From positions 1-48,476 of the forward strand of contig CABVDD010000016.1 in the NCBI GenBank assembly GCA_902497095.1: 48,476 bases of DNA, given 5' to 3'. The stretch is from an uncultured Faecalicoccus sp. (GTDB lineage Bacteria; Bacillota_I; Bacilli_A; Erysipelotrichales; Erysipelotrichaceae). Positions 1 through 8,105 of the stretch are shown here, piece after piece. Every line of letters begins with the position of its first letter. Within the stretch, counting starts at the first letter, position 1. Below the pieces are notes generated by a model. That model saw only the letters and a list, made by a program, of their open reading frames with translations. It searched no databases and had not been told where the DNA came from. The position numbers and the translations under genes are program-made.

Positions 1-48
1 GCGACAATAGTTGGGCCTGCCCCTGCGAAGATAGCACGTTGCCGGGTC
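1..48 (+). rRNA. rrf: 5S ribosomal RNA, 3' end (partial)
   Basis: The first 48 bases match the 3' half of a Firmicutes 5S rRNA: a CCCCTGCGA segment, then ATAGCACGTTGCCGGGTC, which is the usual end of helix IV and the 3' strand of helix I. A T-run follows immediately, as expected for the end of an rRNA operon. The 5' part, and presumably 16S and 23S, lie outside the window. The exact 3' end could be a base or two either way. Confidence 0.8.
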
Positions 49-83
49 TTTTTTTATTCAAATGGATTTCTTAATATTTTCTT

Positions 84-119
84 AAACTCATAGTTGTAAA
101 CTTGAGTTTTTTTTTGGTT
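84..119 (+). terminator. Possible second terminator hairpin after the rRNA operon
   Basis: AAACTCA (84-90) and TGAGTTT (103-109) form a 7-bp inverted repeat with a 12-nt loop, followed by a T-run to about 115. It could be a weak terminator for the upstream rRNA operon. It overlaps the -35 region of the next gene, so it may be regulatory instead. Confidence 0.35.
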
Positions 120-129
120 ATGCTAAAAT
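102..129 (+). promoter_or_regulatory. Promoter of cardiolipin synthase gene
   Basis: TTGAGT (102-107), a 16-bp spacer and TAAAAT (124-129), with an upstream TG giving an extended -10. Transcription would start near 136, which rules out the ATG at 130 as the start codon and supports the one at 151. Confidence 0.6.
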
Positions 130-150
130 ATGCTTCATATAAGGAGAATT

Positions 151-1683
151 ATGCATAAATATATACGAATTATTAAATCAAAGCCTTTTTTTATTGCGAT
201 TGCTTTTTTAGTACAACTTGGATTATTTGCCTTTTTGATTACCTGGCTTTCTAGACGCTTTTTTGGATTTTACTTACTTTTGGTAATTTTGAGTTTCTTT
301 ATAAGTGTTCAAGTTATTAATCGTGATTCAGATTCATCAAGCAAACTATTATGGGTATTAGTTATTATGTTTATGCCTATTTTTGGTGGTTTACTATATC
401 TTTTATTTGGTGCAAGAAAAATTCCTAAGGCTTTAATGATCAAGGATAGACAAGCTAATCGAGATTATCAACGCTATGCCAAACAAAGTTTACAAGTTAT
501 GCAGAGTGCAAAAGATGATCTAGTGTTGGATAAAATGGTTACTTTAGCCTGGTCCAATGGTTACTTTCCTGTATACGATCATTGTCATGTTACGTATTTT
601 CCATCTGGTGAAACACAATACCAGGCTTTTCTAGAAGCATTATCACAAGCAAAAATTTACATCTTTATGGAGTTTTTTATCATCAATAAAAGTGTTATGT
701 GGGATACGATCTTACAAATTTTAATGGATAAGGCAAGTGAAGGCGTTGATGTTCGATTGATTTATGATGACTTTGGTACGATTACATATTTGCCGGCTCA
801 TTATGATAAATGGTTAAATGAACGCGGTGTAAAGACACATCGTTTTAATCCCATGAAGGCTCAGATTGCCATGCAGATGAACAATCGTGATCATCGTAAG
901 ATCTTAGTGGTTGATGGAAACGTTGCCTTTACAGGTGGTTGTAATATCTCTGATGAATATATAAATACAAGAGAAAGATTTGGTCATTGGAAGGACATGG
1001 GTGTGCGTATAAAAGGTGCAGCTGTTGAAACATTTACTGTTTCTTTTTTACAGATATGGAATTATCAGGAACAAGTACCGACACCATATGCTCCATTTGT
1101 TCTTTCTAAGGATCTACAAGATACATATTTAGATCCAGGTTATGTTATTCCGTTTAGTGATTCACCTACAGATGAAAACTATACGGGAAAATACATGCAG
1201 TTAAATCTTTTAAATTCCGCATCCGATTATTTTTGGATCTCTACGCCATATTTGATCTTAGATGATGAAATGGTTTCCAGCTTGCAGCTGGCGGTCAGTA
1301 ATGGCGTAGATGTTCGCATTATTGTACCAGCTATACCTGATAAGAAAATGGTTTATCAAGTTACAAAAGCTAACTATGATGCCTTAATAAAAAAAGGTGT
1401 TAAGATCTATGAATATACACCAGGCTTTATTCATGGAAAGGTTGCCGTTAGCGATGATCATAGTGCTTTAGTGGGAACGGTCAATATGGATTTCCGTTCT
1501 TATTATCTGCATTATGAATGTGGTGTATATTTGCGCGATACGCCATGCATTCAAGATATAAAGAAAGATTTTGAAGAGATATTTAAAGTTTCGCATGAAG
1601 TTACTTTAGAGGAATGTGAAAATGTAAACTTCTTTGTACGTGAATTTAGAAAAATATTAAAAATATTTGGTCCTATGTTGTAA
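151..1683 (+). CDS. cls: Cardiolipin synthase (phospholipase D family)
   Basis: Membrane enzyme condensing two phosphatidylglycerols into cardiolipin and glycerol. The 510-aa protein has two hydrophobic N-terminal segments (about residues 10-60, the PLDc_N region) and two HxKxxxxD catalytic motifs: H248/K250/D255 in HRKILVVDG and H428/K430/D435 in HGKVAVSDD. Each is followed by the G-N/M-rich stretch typical of the family. Length is normal for bacterial Cls. The start at 151 is chosen because AAGGAG lies 4 nt upstream; an in-frame ATG at 130 falls inside the promoter -10. It is monocistronic and converges on the fumarase gene, with which it shares a terminator. Confidence 0.93.
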   Translation: MHKYIRIIKSKPFFIAIAFLVQLGLFAFLITWLSRRFFGFYLLLVILSFFISVQVINRDSDSSSKLLWVLVIMFMPIFGGLLYLLFGARKIPKALMIKDRQANRDYQRYAKQSLQVMQSAKDDLVLDKMVTLAWSNGYFPVYDHCHVTYFPSGETQYQAFLEALSQAKIYIFMEFFIINKSVMWDTILQILMDKASEGVDVRLIYDDFGTITYLPAHYDKWLNERGVKTHRFNPMKAQIAMQMNNRDHRKILVVDGNVAFTGGCNISDEYINTRERFGHWKDMGVRIKGAAVETFTVSFLQIWNYQEQVPTPYAPFVLSKDLQDTYLDPGYVIPFSDSPTDENYTGKYMQLNLLNSASDYFWISTPYLILDDEMVSSLQLAVSNGVDVRIIVPAIPDKKMVYQVTKANYDALIKKGVKIYEYTPGFIHGKVAVSDDHSALVGTVNMDFRSYYLHYECGVYLRDTPCIQDIKKDFEEIFKVSHEVTLEECENVNFFVREFRKILKIFGPML

Positions 1684-1700
1684 GTTAGAGGACATAATGA

Positions 1701-1737
1701 AAAATGGACAAACCTTTAAAAGGCTTGCCCGTTTTTT
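1701..1737. terminator. Bidirectional terminator between cls and fumC
   Basis: GGACAAACC (1706-1714) pairs with GGCTTGCCC (1722-1730). The stem is fully paired, with G-U pairs, in the minus-strand RNA and slightly weaker in the plus-strand RNA. A T-run follows on the plus side and an A-run precedes it (T-run on the minus strand), so it can serve both convergent genes. Confidence 0.7.
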
Positions 1738-3103
1738 ATAGCATTTTCTTAGGATCTACATATTGGTCAAATTCTTCTTCAGTTAAATAACCCAAATGTA
1801 AGATGGCTTCTTTTAAAGTACAATTATGATGATAGGCGTATTGACTGGCCTGTCCAGCTTTTTCATATCCGATGATCGGATTTAGACAAGTTACTAACAT
1901 GAGGGAATGATGCAGATTCTTATCCATTATTTTTTGATTTGCCTTCAAACCCGTCAGACAGCGTTTAGTAAATGAATCTATGGCATCTGTTAATAATTGT
2001 AAGCTTTGGTCTAAGTTGTATGCGATTACCGGCATAAATACATTGAGTTCGAAGTTTCCTTGACTGGCCGCAAAACCTACTGTCGCATCATTGCCCATGA
2101 CTTGAACGGCTACCATGGTTAGAGCCTCGCATTGTGTTGGATTTACTTTACCAGGCATGATTGAACTTCCTGGTTCGTTGCTTGGAATTTCAATTTCGCC
2201 AATGCCGCATCGTGGACCGGAAGCAAGCCATCGTATATCATTGGCAATTTTCATACAGTTGCAGGCTAATCCTTTTAAGGCACCTGAAAGCATGACGCAG
2301 GCATCTTTACTTGTCAAAGCATGAAATTTATTAGGATCTGGTTTAAAGTCAATACCGGTTTTTTCTTTTAATAGGGAACAGATCTTTTCATCAAAGTCCT
2401 TTGGACAATTGATACCTGTACCCACCGCTGTTGCTCCTATGGCAAGCTCATCGACAAAAGTAAGACTATGTTGTATTTGACAAATGCTGTGTTCAATCAT
2501 AGAACGATAACCGCTCAATTCTTGTGAAAAGTAAAGCGGAGTGGCATCTTGTAAGTGGGTACGACCAATTTTGATAATGCCTTCATTCTCTTTTTCCAGT
2601 ATTTGAAGCTGTTCAATCATTTTTTGACAGGCAGGTAATAATTCATCTCTAGTTTTTTGTGCTAACATCATATGTAATGCGGTTGGAAAGGTATCGTTGC
2701 TGCTTTGAGAACAGTTGACTGTATCATTGGGATGTAAAATGTTTTTTGAAGCCCAAAGGTTTCCCAAAGTGGTGATGACTTCATTAAAGTTCATATTTGT
2801 CTGTGTACCGCTGCCGGTTTGCCATATGTGTAATGGAAATTGATCCAGGTATTGTCCTTCTTGAATCTGTTGGCATACATGACATATGGCATCGCATTGT
2901 TCCTGTGTGATTTTTCCATAGGAAGCATTGGCTTTGGCACAAGCTTCCTTTAAAAGACTGAATGCATAAAGCAGGCTTTTAGGCATAATTTCTTGTCCAA
3001 TTGGAAAATTTTCAAGACTTCTTTGGGTTTGACTTTTCCAATATTTATCGGCGGGTACTTTTACTTTCCCCAGTACATCTTCTTCAATTCTGTATTCTGA
3101 CAT
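1736..3103 (-). CDS. fumC: Class II fumarate hydratase
   Basis: Iron-independent fumarase interconverting fumarate and L-malate in the cytoplasm. At 455 aa it has the normal length. Superfamily signature GSSIMPGKVNPTQ is intact, the catalytic-histidine region reads GRTHLQDATPLYF, and SSNDTFPTALH favours fumarase over aspartase, which usually has STNDAYPT here. GGAGG sits 8 nt before the ATG. It stands alone with no other TCA-cycle gene nearby, so it may work in fumarate/malate or aspartate-derived metabolism rather than in a cycle; that role is inference. Confidence 0.93.
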   Translation of the reverse strand: MSEYRIEEDVLGKVKVPADKYWKSQTQRSLENFPIGQEIMPKSLLYAFSLLKEACAKANASYGKITQEQCDAICHVCQQIQEGQYLDQFPLHIWQTGSGTQTNMNFNEVITTLGNLWASKNILHPNDTVNCSQSSNDTFPTALHMMLAQKTRDELLPACQKMIEQLQILEKENEGIIKIGRTHLQDATPLYFSQELSGYRSMIEHSICQIQHSLTFVDELAIGATAVGTGINCPKDFDEKICSLLKEKTGIDFKPDPNKFHALTSKDACVMLSGALKGLACNCMKIANDIRWLASGPRCGIGEIEIPSNEPGSSIMPGKVNPTQCEALTMVAVQVMGNDATVGFAASQGNFELNVFMPVIAYNLDQSLQLLTDAIDSFTKRCLTGLKANQKIMDKNLHHSLMLVTCLNPIIGYEKAGQASQYAYHHNCTLKEAILHLGYLTEEEFDQYVDPKKML

Positions 3104-3153
3104 GATAGGACCTCCAATACAGTAAGTGTAACATTTTTTTTAGGTTGGTTCTA

Positions 3154-3162
3154 TGTTAAAAT
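3154..3162 (+). promoter_or_regulatory. Extended -10 promoter element of pulA
   Basis: TGTTAAAAT is an extended -10 (TG at 3154-3155, TAAAAT at 3157-3162) located 34 nt before the pulA start. The -35 region is only a T-run (about 3134-3140), so recognition would depend on the extended -10. Confidence 0.4.
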
Positions 3163-3196
3163 GGGTGTGATCATATAGTGTAAAGGAAGAGATGCT

Positions 3197-5296
3197 ATGC
3201 GAATGGAAAGAGACTATGAGGCATATTTTGATGATTATAATTGCTTGAAAGTCTATATGTCGAAAAATTTTTTTAATGGATCTTCTCGTATCTTTCATTT
3301 AAAAGATTCTTGTGATCGAATCATACATTTAAATATTGATCATAAACAAGATCTCTTAAATGGATATACAAAATATGTATTGTCTTTAAAAGAACCTTTG
3401 ATCATGGGAGAAGAATATGTCGTATATGATGAGCATTGTCAAAAAACGATTTGTCAGTATTCTCACATTGTCAAAACGATTCGATTTAATCAGGAATATG
3501 AAGTTAAAGATGTAGACCTTGGTTGTTTTTATACAAAAGATGCTACAGTATTTCGTTTATGGTCACCGGTTGCATACCGTATTTTACTATGTTTCGATGA
3601 TCATGGACAAAAAGAAACCATTGAAATGGAGCGTAAGGAAAAAGGCATTTTTGAGACAACTGTGAAAAAAGATCTTTTAAATGCGCATTATACTTTTATG
3701 GTTCGAGCTAATGGTACATGGAAGGAGACCGTAGATCCATATAATTCATTTTGTGGACCAAATACACAATACAGTGTTGTACAGTCTATAGAAAATGTGA
3801 AACTGCCAAAAAAAGTAGATGTGCCTTTGATGCGATGCAATACCGATGCGATCATTTATGAAGCCAGTATTCGTGATATGACTTCTGAGCCTGGTATCGG
3901 TGTTAAACATCCTCGTAAATTTGAAGGCTTTACTGAAGAAAATATCACAACAAAATCTATGAGTACAGGTTTTAGTTATATCAAATCATTAGGAATCACA
4001 CACATTCAACTATTGCCTGTTTTTGATTTTGGCAGTGTCGATGAAGTTTATACCGATATATTTTATAACTGGGGTTATGATCCGGTACATCATCGGGCTT
4101 TGGAAGGTAGTTATTCAACGGATTGTACGGATGCGACAAAACGTGTAGAAGAGTTGGCTGATCTTGTACAAAATTGTCATAAAGCTGGTTTAAAGGTAAA
4201 TCTGGATCTGGTTTTTAATCATGTATACACAAAAGAGAAGTATCCATTGGAGATATTGGTTCCTAATTATTATTTTTTGATGGACACTGAAGGAGAATTC
4301 AGTAATGGTTCTTTCTGTGGAAATGATATAGATACCCAACCGCCGATGTCTCGTAAATACTTTGTTGATACTTGTCTTCGAATCGTAAAGTGGTTTGATG
4401 TAGATGGTTTTCGTTTTGATTTGATGGGAATTTTAGATTATAACTTGATGAACGAGATTGCACAAAAGTGTCGGGAATTAAAACCTGATTTTATGATTTA
4501 TGGAGAAGGCTGGAACATGCCAAGTTTTGTTCCGGAACATCTAAGAGCTTCCATGCTCAATCAGGCCAACATGCCTTTAATCGGTCATTTTAGTGATCGC
4601 TTTCGCGATACTTGCAGAGGCTCCAATGGCGATTTAGAAATCTGTGGTTATTCAAATGGAGATACCACTCTTTTGTATTCGATGCAACAATGTTTAGGTG
4701 GTGGCTGTTTAGATCATCTTTTTGATTCCCCACAAAAAGCGATAAACTATGTGGAATGTCATGATAACCATACCTTGTGGGATAAAAACAGTGTTTGTTG
4801 TCAAAATGAATCCCGGGGCGTTTTAATGCAGCGGCAGACATTGGCTAATGCGCTAGTGATCTTGGCACAGGGAATACCATTTCTTCATGCCGGACAGGAG
4901 TTTGGTTGTACGAAATATAATCTTGGAAACAGTTATAATCGCAGCGATCACTACAATCATATTGATTATAATTTGCGAAATAAGCATATGCCTATTGTTG
5001 TTGATACAAAGCTGTTGATAAAAATTCGCAAGGAGCATCCTTGTTTTCGCTTAACGACCAAAGAAGAGATTGAAGTCAATGTGACATTTGGAGATATCGA
5101 TGGAAAAGTTTTGGTTTATCAAACTAAATGTGATGATGATCTTTGTATATGTTTCTTTAATCCAACTGCGGAACATTTTACATACGATTCACATCAAAAA
5201 CTTTCTATCTTATTTGATAATGGAAATATCAATGCAGCTTCGACATATCGTGTAGGGATAGCACCTTATTGTGTTGTTGTTTGTACATTGAGTTAA
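3197..5296 (+). CDS. pulA: Type I pullulanase (glycogen/starch debranching, GH13)
   Basis: Hydrolyses alpha-1,6 branches in pullulan, glycogen or limit dextrins. The 699-aa protein has an N-terminal domain, a CBM48-like segment (about 105-195) and a GH13 barrel. The type I pullulanase signature YNWGYDP is at 290-296. Catalytic residues by family alignment are D408 (GFRFD), E437 (YGEGW) and D523 (HDN). There is no signal peptide, so it acts inside the cell, probably on glycogen or imported maltodextrins. It is shorter than secreted pullulanases. An AGGAAG ribosome site precedes the ATG; a second ATG at 3203 is possible. No other glycan gene adjoins it. Confidence 0.92.
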   Translation: MRMERDYEAYFDDYNCLKVYMSKNFFNGSSRIFHLKDSCDRIIHLNIDHKQDLLNGYTKYVLSLKEPLIMGEEYVVYDEHCQKTICQYSHIVKTIRFNQEYEVKDVDLGCFYTKDATVFRLWSPVAYRILLCFDDHGQKETIEMERKEKGIFETTVKKDLLNAHYTFMVRANGTWKETVDPYNSFCGPNTQYSVVQSIENVKLPKKVDVPLMRCNTDAIIYEASIRDMTSEPGIGVKHPRKFEGFTEENITTKSMSTGFSYIKSLGITHIQLLPVFDFGSVDEVYTDIFYNWGYDPVHHRALEGSYSTDCTDATKRVEELADLVQNCHKAGLKVNLDLVFNHVYTKEKYPLEILVPNYYFLMDTEGEFSNGSFCGNDIDTQPPMSRKYFVDTCLRIVKWFDVDGFRFDLMGILDYNLMNEIAQKCRELKPDFMIYGEGWNMPSFVPEHLRASMLNQANMPLIGHFSDRFRDTCRGSNGDLEICGYSNGDTTLLYSMQQCLGGGCLDHLFDSPQKAINYVECHDNHTLWDKNSVCCQNESRGVLMQRQTLANALVILAQGIPFLHAGQEFGCTKYNLGNSYNRSDHYNHIDYNLRNKHMPIVVDTKLLIKIRKEHPCFRLTTKEEIEVNVTFGDIDGKVLVYQTKCDDDLCICFFNPTAEHFTYDSHQKLSILFDNGNINAASTYRVGIAPYCVVVCTLS

Positions 5297-5307
5297 GACG
5301 AATTCAC

Positions 5308-5336
5308 TTGACTTGTTCATCATCAAAACATAAAAT
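5308..5336 (+). promoter_or_regulatory. Promoter of guaB
   Basis: TTGACT (5308-5313), a 17-bp spacer and TAAAAT (5331-5336): a near-consensus SigA promoter. A GAGGAGG ribosome site lies at 5361-5367 before the ATG at 5373. No purine riboswitch is visible in the short leader. Confidence 0.75.
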
Positions 5337-5372
5337 AGTCTCAATAACGCGTAAAGACAAGAGGAGGAAACC

Positions 5373-6884
5373 ATGGCAAAGTTTTGTAAAGAACCATCCA
5401 GAACATTTAGTGAGTATTTATTGATTCCCGGTTATACCGATGAAAATTGTACACCGGATAATGTGGATCTTCGTACTCCGTTAGTAAAATTCAAAAAAGG
5501 AGAAGAACCGGCACTCCATTTGAATATCCCTATGGTATCGGCCATTATGCAGGCGGTCAGTGGAGAAGAAATGGCTTGTGCTTTAGCTCGTGAGGGAGGT
5601 GTGAGTTTTATCTATGGTTCCCAATCGATAGAATCGCAAGCGGCAATGGTTGCCAAAGTCAAGGCAACAAAATCTGGCTTTACTGGAAGTGATTCAAATA
5701 TCTCTCCAGAAGCTACTTTGAAAGATGTAATCGAATTAAAGAAGAAAACAGGTCATTCTACTATGGCTGTTACAGAAAATGGACAAGCCGATGGAAAACT
5801 AGTTGGTATCGTAACTAGTCGTGACTATCGTGTAAGTCGTATGGATTTAGATACGAAAGTAAAAGAGTTCATGACACCATTTGATAAATTGATCGTAGGC
5901 AAAGAAGACATCTCGTTAAGTGAAGCCAATGATTTAATTTGGGATCATAAATTGAATCAGCTTCCGGTTGTGGATGATAATCAACGGTTAAAAGCTTTTG
6001 TCTTTCGAAAGGATTATGCATCACATAAAGAAAATCCAAATGAATTATTAGACAACCAGAAACGTTATATCGTAGGTGCTGGTATCAATACCAGAGATTA
6101 TAAAGAACGTGTTCCAGCTTTAGTCAATGCCGGTGTCGATGTGCTTTGTATCGATTCAAGTGAAGGCTATTCTTGTTGGCAGGCAAAGACGCTACAATGG
6201 ATTCGCGATACATATGGCGATCGTGTTAAAGTAGGTGCTGGAAATGTTGTGGATGAAGATGGATTCCGCTTTTTGGCTGAAGCAGGTGCTGATTTTATCA
6301 AAGTTGGTATCGGTGGTGGTTCTATTTGTATCACACGTGAACAAAAAGGAATTGGTCGTGGACAAGCTACAGCTACATTAGAAGTGGCACAGGCACGTGA
6401 TAAATATTTTGAAGAAACGGGTATTTATATTCCAATTTGTTCTGATGGTGGTATCGTTCACGATTATCATATTACCTTGGCCTTAGCTTTTGGTGCCGAT
6501 TTTGTAATGTTGGGACGTTATTTTGCCCGCTTTAAAGAAGCACCAAATAATCTAGTCAGTGTAAATGGCAATTATATGAAAGAGTATTGGGGCGAAGGAA
6601 GTGCTCGTGCTAGAAACTGGCAGCGTTATGATGTTGGCGGAGAAGCAAAGATGAGCTTTGTCGAAGGCGTTGATTCTTACGTTCCATATGCTGGCACACT
6701 TCATGAAAATGTAGGATTAACACTTTCAAAAGTATCACATACCATGTGCAACTGTGGCTGTTTGACAATTCCTGACTTGCAGAAGAATGCCAAAGTGACT
6801 TTGGTTTCCAGTACAAGTATTGTGGAAGGTGGAGCACATGATGTTGTGGTAAGAGATGAAAGTTTTGATGCCAAACCACAATAA
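5373..6884 (+). CDS. guaB: Inosine-5'-monophosphate dehydrogenase (divergent subtype)
   Basis: Oxidises IMP to XMP with NAD+, the committed step to guanine nucleotides. The 503-aa protein keeps the barrel with NAD-site Asp (D261), the catalytic Cys C319 in GGGSICITRE, the distal GRGQATA segment and a flap with R418-Y419 (NWQRYD). Two CBS-like segments lie at about 108-220. The N terminus (RTFSEYLLIPGYT) and GSICITRE differ from the usual LTYDDVLLxP and GSICTTR, so it belongs to a distinct IMPDH subgroup rather than the B. subtilis type. It is not a GMP reductase, because the CBS module and flap are present. It is monocistronic with its own promoter and terminator. Confidence 0.9.
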   Translation: MAKFCKEPSRTFSEYLLIPGYTDENCTPDNVDLRTPLVKFKKGEEPALHLNIPMVSAIMQAVSGEEMACALAREGGVSFIYGSQSIESQAAMVAKVKATKSGFTGSDSNISPEATLKDVIELKKKTGHSTMAVTENGQADGKLVGIVTSRDYRVSRMDLDTKVKEFMTPFDKLIVGKEDISLSEANDLIWDHKLNQLPVVDDNQRLKAFVFRKDYASHKENPNELLDNQKRYIVGAGINTRDYKERVPALVNAGVDVLCIDSSEGYSCWQAKTLQWIRDTYGDRVKVGAGNVVDEDGFRFLAEAGADFIKVGIGGGSICITREQKGIGRGQATATLEVAQARDKYFEETGIYIPICSDGGIVHDYHITLALAFGADFVMLGRYFARFKEAPNNLVSVNGNYMKEYWGEGSARARNWQRYDVGGEAKMSFVEGVDSYVPYAGTLHENVGLTLSKVSHTMCNCGCLTIPDLQKNAKVTLVSSTSIVEGGAHDVVVRDESFDAKPQ

Positions 6885-6885
6885 G

Positions 6886-6909
6886 GAAAGGGTGTAAAGC
6901 CCTTTTTTT
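6886..6909 (+). terminator. guaB terminator
   Basis: AAAGGG (6887-6892) pairs with CCCTTT (6900-6905), followed by a T-run. It lies directly after the guaB stop codon. Confidence 0.65.
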
Positions 6910-6917
6910 GTTGCGAG

Positions 6918-6946
6918 TTGCACTTTCAAAAATACTCTGTTATATT
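6918..6946 (+). promoter_or_regulatory. Promoter of the MarR-radical SAM / nrdD operon
   Basis: TTGCAC (6918-6923), a 17-bp spacer and TATATT (6941-6946) with an extended TG at 6938-6939. The -10 ends only 6 nt before the ATG at 6953, so the predicted transcription start coincides with the start codon. No ribosome-binding site exists upstream. Confidence 0.75.
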
Positions 6947-6952
6947 GTGACC

Positions 6953-8095
6953 ATGGATAGAAAATTTCAAAACAGTTCAGACTTATTATTAGACATCAGT
7001 ATTTTATATAGAAGTACGCAAAAGTATTATGATCAGATGCTTCATAGTATATCTTTAACATATGCTCAGTTACCCATTTTGATCCTTATTTATGAAAATG
7101 AGGGCATCTCTCAACAACAAATTGCACAAGATGGCGGCTATGATAAAGGTACGATCACCAAACAAGTTCAAAAATTGGAAGAAACAGGTTATATAAGAGT
7201 ACAGCCTTCTAAAAAAGATAAAAGAGCTAAAGAATTATATACGACTGCCAAAGCCAGAGCCATTATGAGCAAGGTGTATGCGATACGAACATCTTGGTGG
7301 AGACATATCAGCTCATCCATTCCTAAAGAAGATATGGATGCTTTTTCTAGTTTTTATAAAAGTATGGCTGCTTCCGCAAAAGAATTTGCGAAAGTCGATC
7401 TAAATGCGATTTCTTTTTTTGAACATCAAAAGCTAAGTTTTCAAAGTGTTCCTGGAAAAGTTTCAACCATAGTCGCAACCGGGGGCTGTAATTATCGATG
7501 CCCTTTTTGTAATCAGTCTCATTTAGTTTTTATAAAAGAAGATTCTATCAGTTATTCACAGGATGAGATTTTACAATATATCAAAAGTAGAAAAGAATTA
7601 TTAGATTCGATTACCATTTCCGGTGGTGAACCTTTAATGCACTTGGAATTAGATACGTTTTTAAAACAGGTAAAACAAATAGGATTATCTGTAAATCTGA
7701 TGACCAATGGTTCTTATTTTGAACATCTGGCTAGTTTGATTGAACAAAAGTTAGTGGATCGTGTCGTTATGCATATTAAAAATATCCCAGAGAAGTATGG
7801 AGAAACGATAGGATTAAAAACATATGAGATCCATGAAATTGAAAAATCTATTCAACTTTTAAATTCTCAAAATATAGAAAGTGTATTTGTAGTTACACCC
7901 ATTCATGAATTTCATACGCCAGAAGATTTAATTTCTATTGCCAGGTGGATTCGACCTGCTCAAACTTTAGAGTTGGAAGTTTTTGAAGAAAAAGAGACCG
8001 TGATTCAAAAAGGATTTCATGGATATACAAAAGAAGAACTAAAGGGTTTAAAAAAAGATTTAGAACAATATATACCCAATATAAAGATTCGATAG
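6953..8095 (+). CDS. MarR-family regulator fused to an NrdG-type radical SAM activase
   Basis: 380 aa in two parts. Residues 1 to about 140 are a MarR winged helix (ISQQQIAQDGGYDKGTITKQ recognition region, then a wing with KKDKRAKE). Residues about 165-380 are a radical SAM domain with the 4Fe-4S motif C179-X3-C183-X2-C186 and SAM-binding TISGGEP. The catalytic half resembles glycyl-radical activases of the second NrdG type. nrdD starts 10 nt downstream, its AGGAGG overlapping this stop codon, so the likely substrate is NrdD. The start is set at 6953 because the promoter leaves no room for a leader; an upstream in-frame codon at 6908 lies inside the promoter and terminator. The DNA-binding half may regulate this operon (inference). 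Confidence 0.82.
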   Translation: MDRKFQNSSDLLLDISILYRSTQKYYDQMLHSISLTYAQLPILILIYENEGISQQQIAQDGGYDKGTITKQVQKLEETGYIRVQPSKKDKRAKELYTTAKARAIMSKVYAIRTSWWRHISSSIPKEDMDAFSSFYKSMAASAKEFAKVDLNAISFFEHQKLSFQSVPGKVSTIVATGGCNYRCPFCNQSHLVFIKEDSISYSQDEILQYIKSRKELLDSITISGGEPLMHLELDTFLKQVKQIGLSVNLMTNGSYFEHLASLIEQKLVDRVVMHIKNIPEKYGETIGLKTYEIHEIEKSIQLLNSQNIESVFVVTPIHEFHTPEDLISIARWIRPAQTLELEVFEEKETVIQKGFHGYTKEELKGLKKDLEQYIPNIKIR

Positions 8096-8105
8096 GAGGG
8101 ATTGT

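Noticed and set aside
2115..2324. 69-codon ORF opposite fumC
   Set aside because: Lies wholly inside a well-conserved gene on the other strand, with no promoter or ribosome site.
1736..3103. Aspartate ammonia-lyase
   Set aside because: Shares the superfamily signature, but SSNDTFPTALH and length fit fumarase better.
6908..6952. Longer N terminus of the MarR-radical SAM protein
   Set aside because: These codons lie in the guaB terminator tail and in the -35/-10 of the gene's own promoter.
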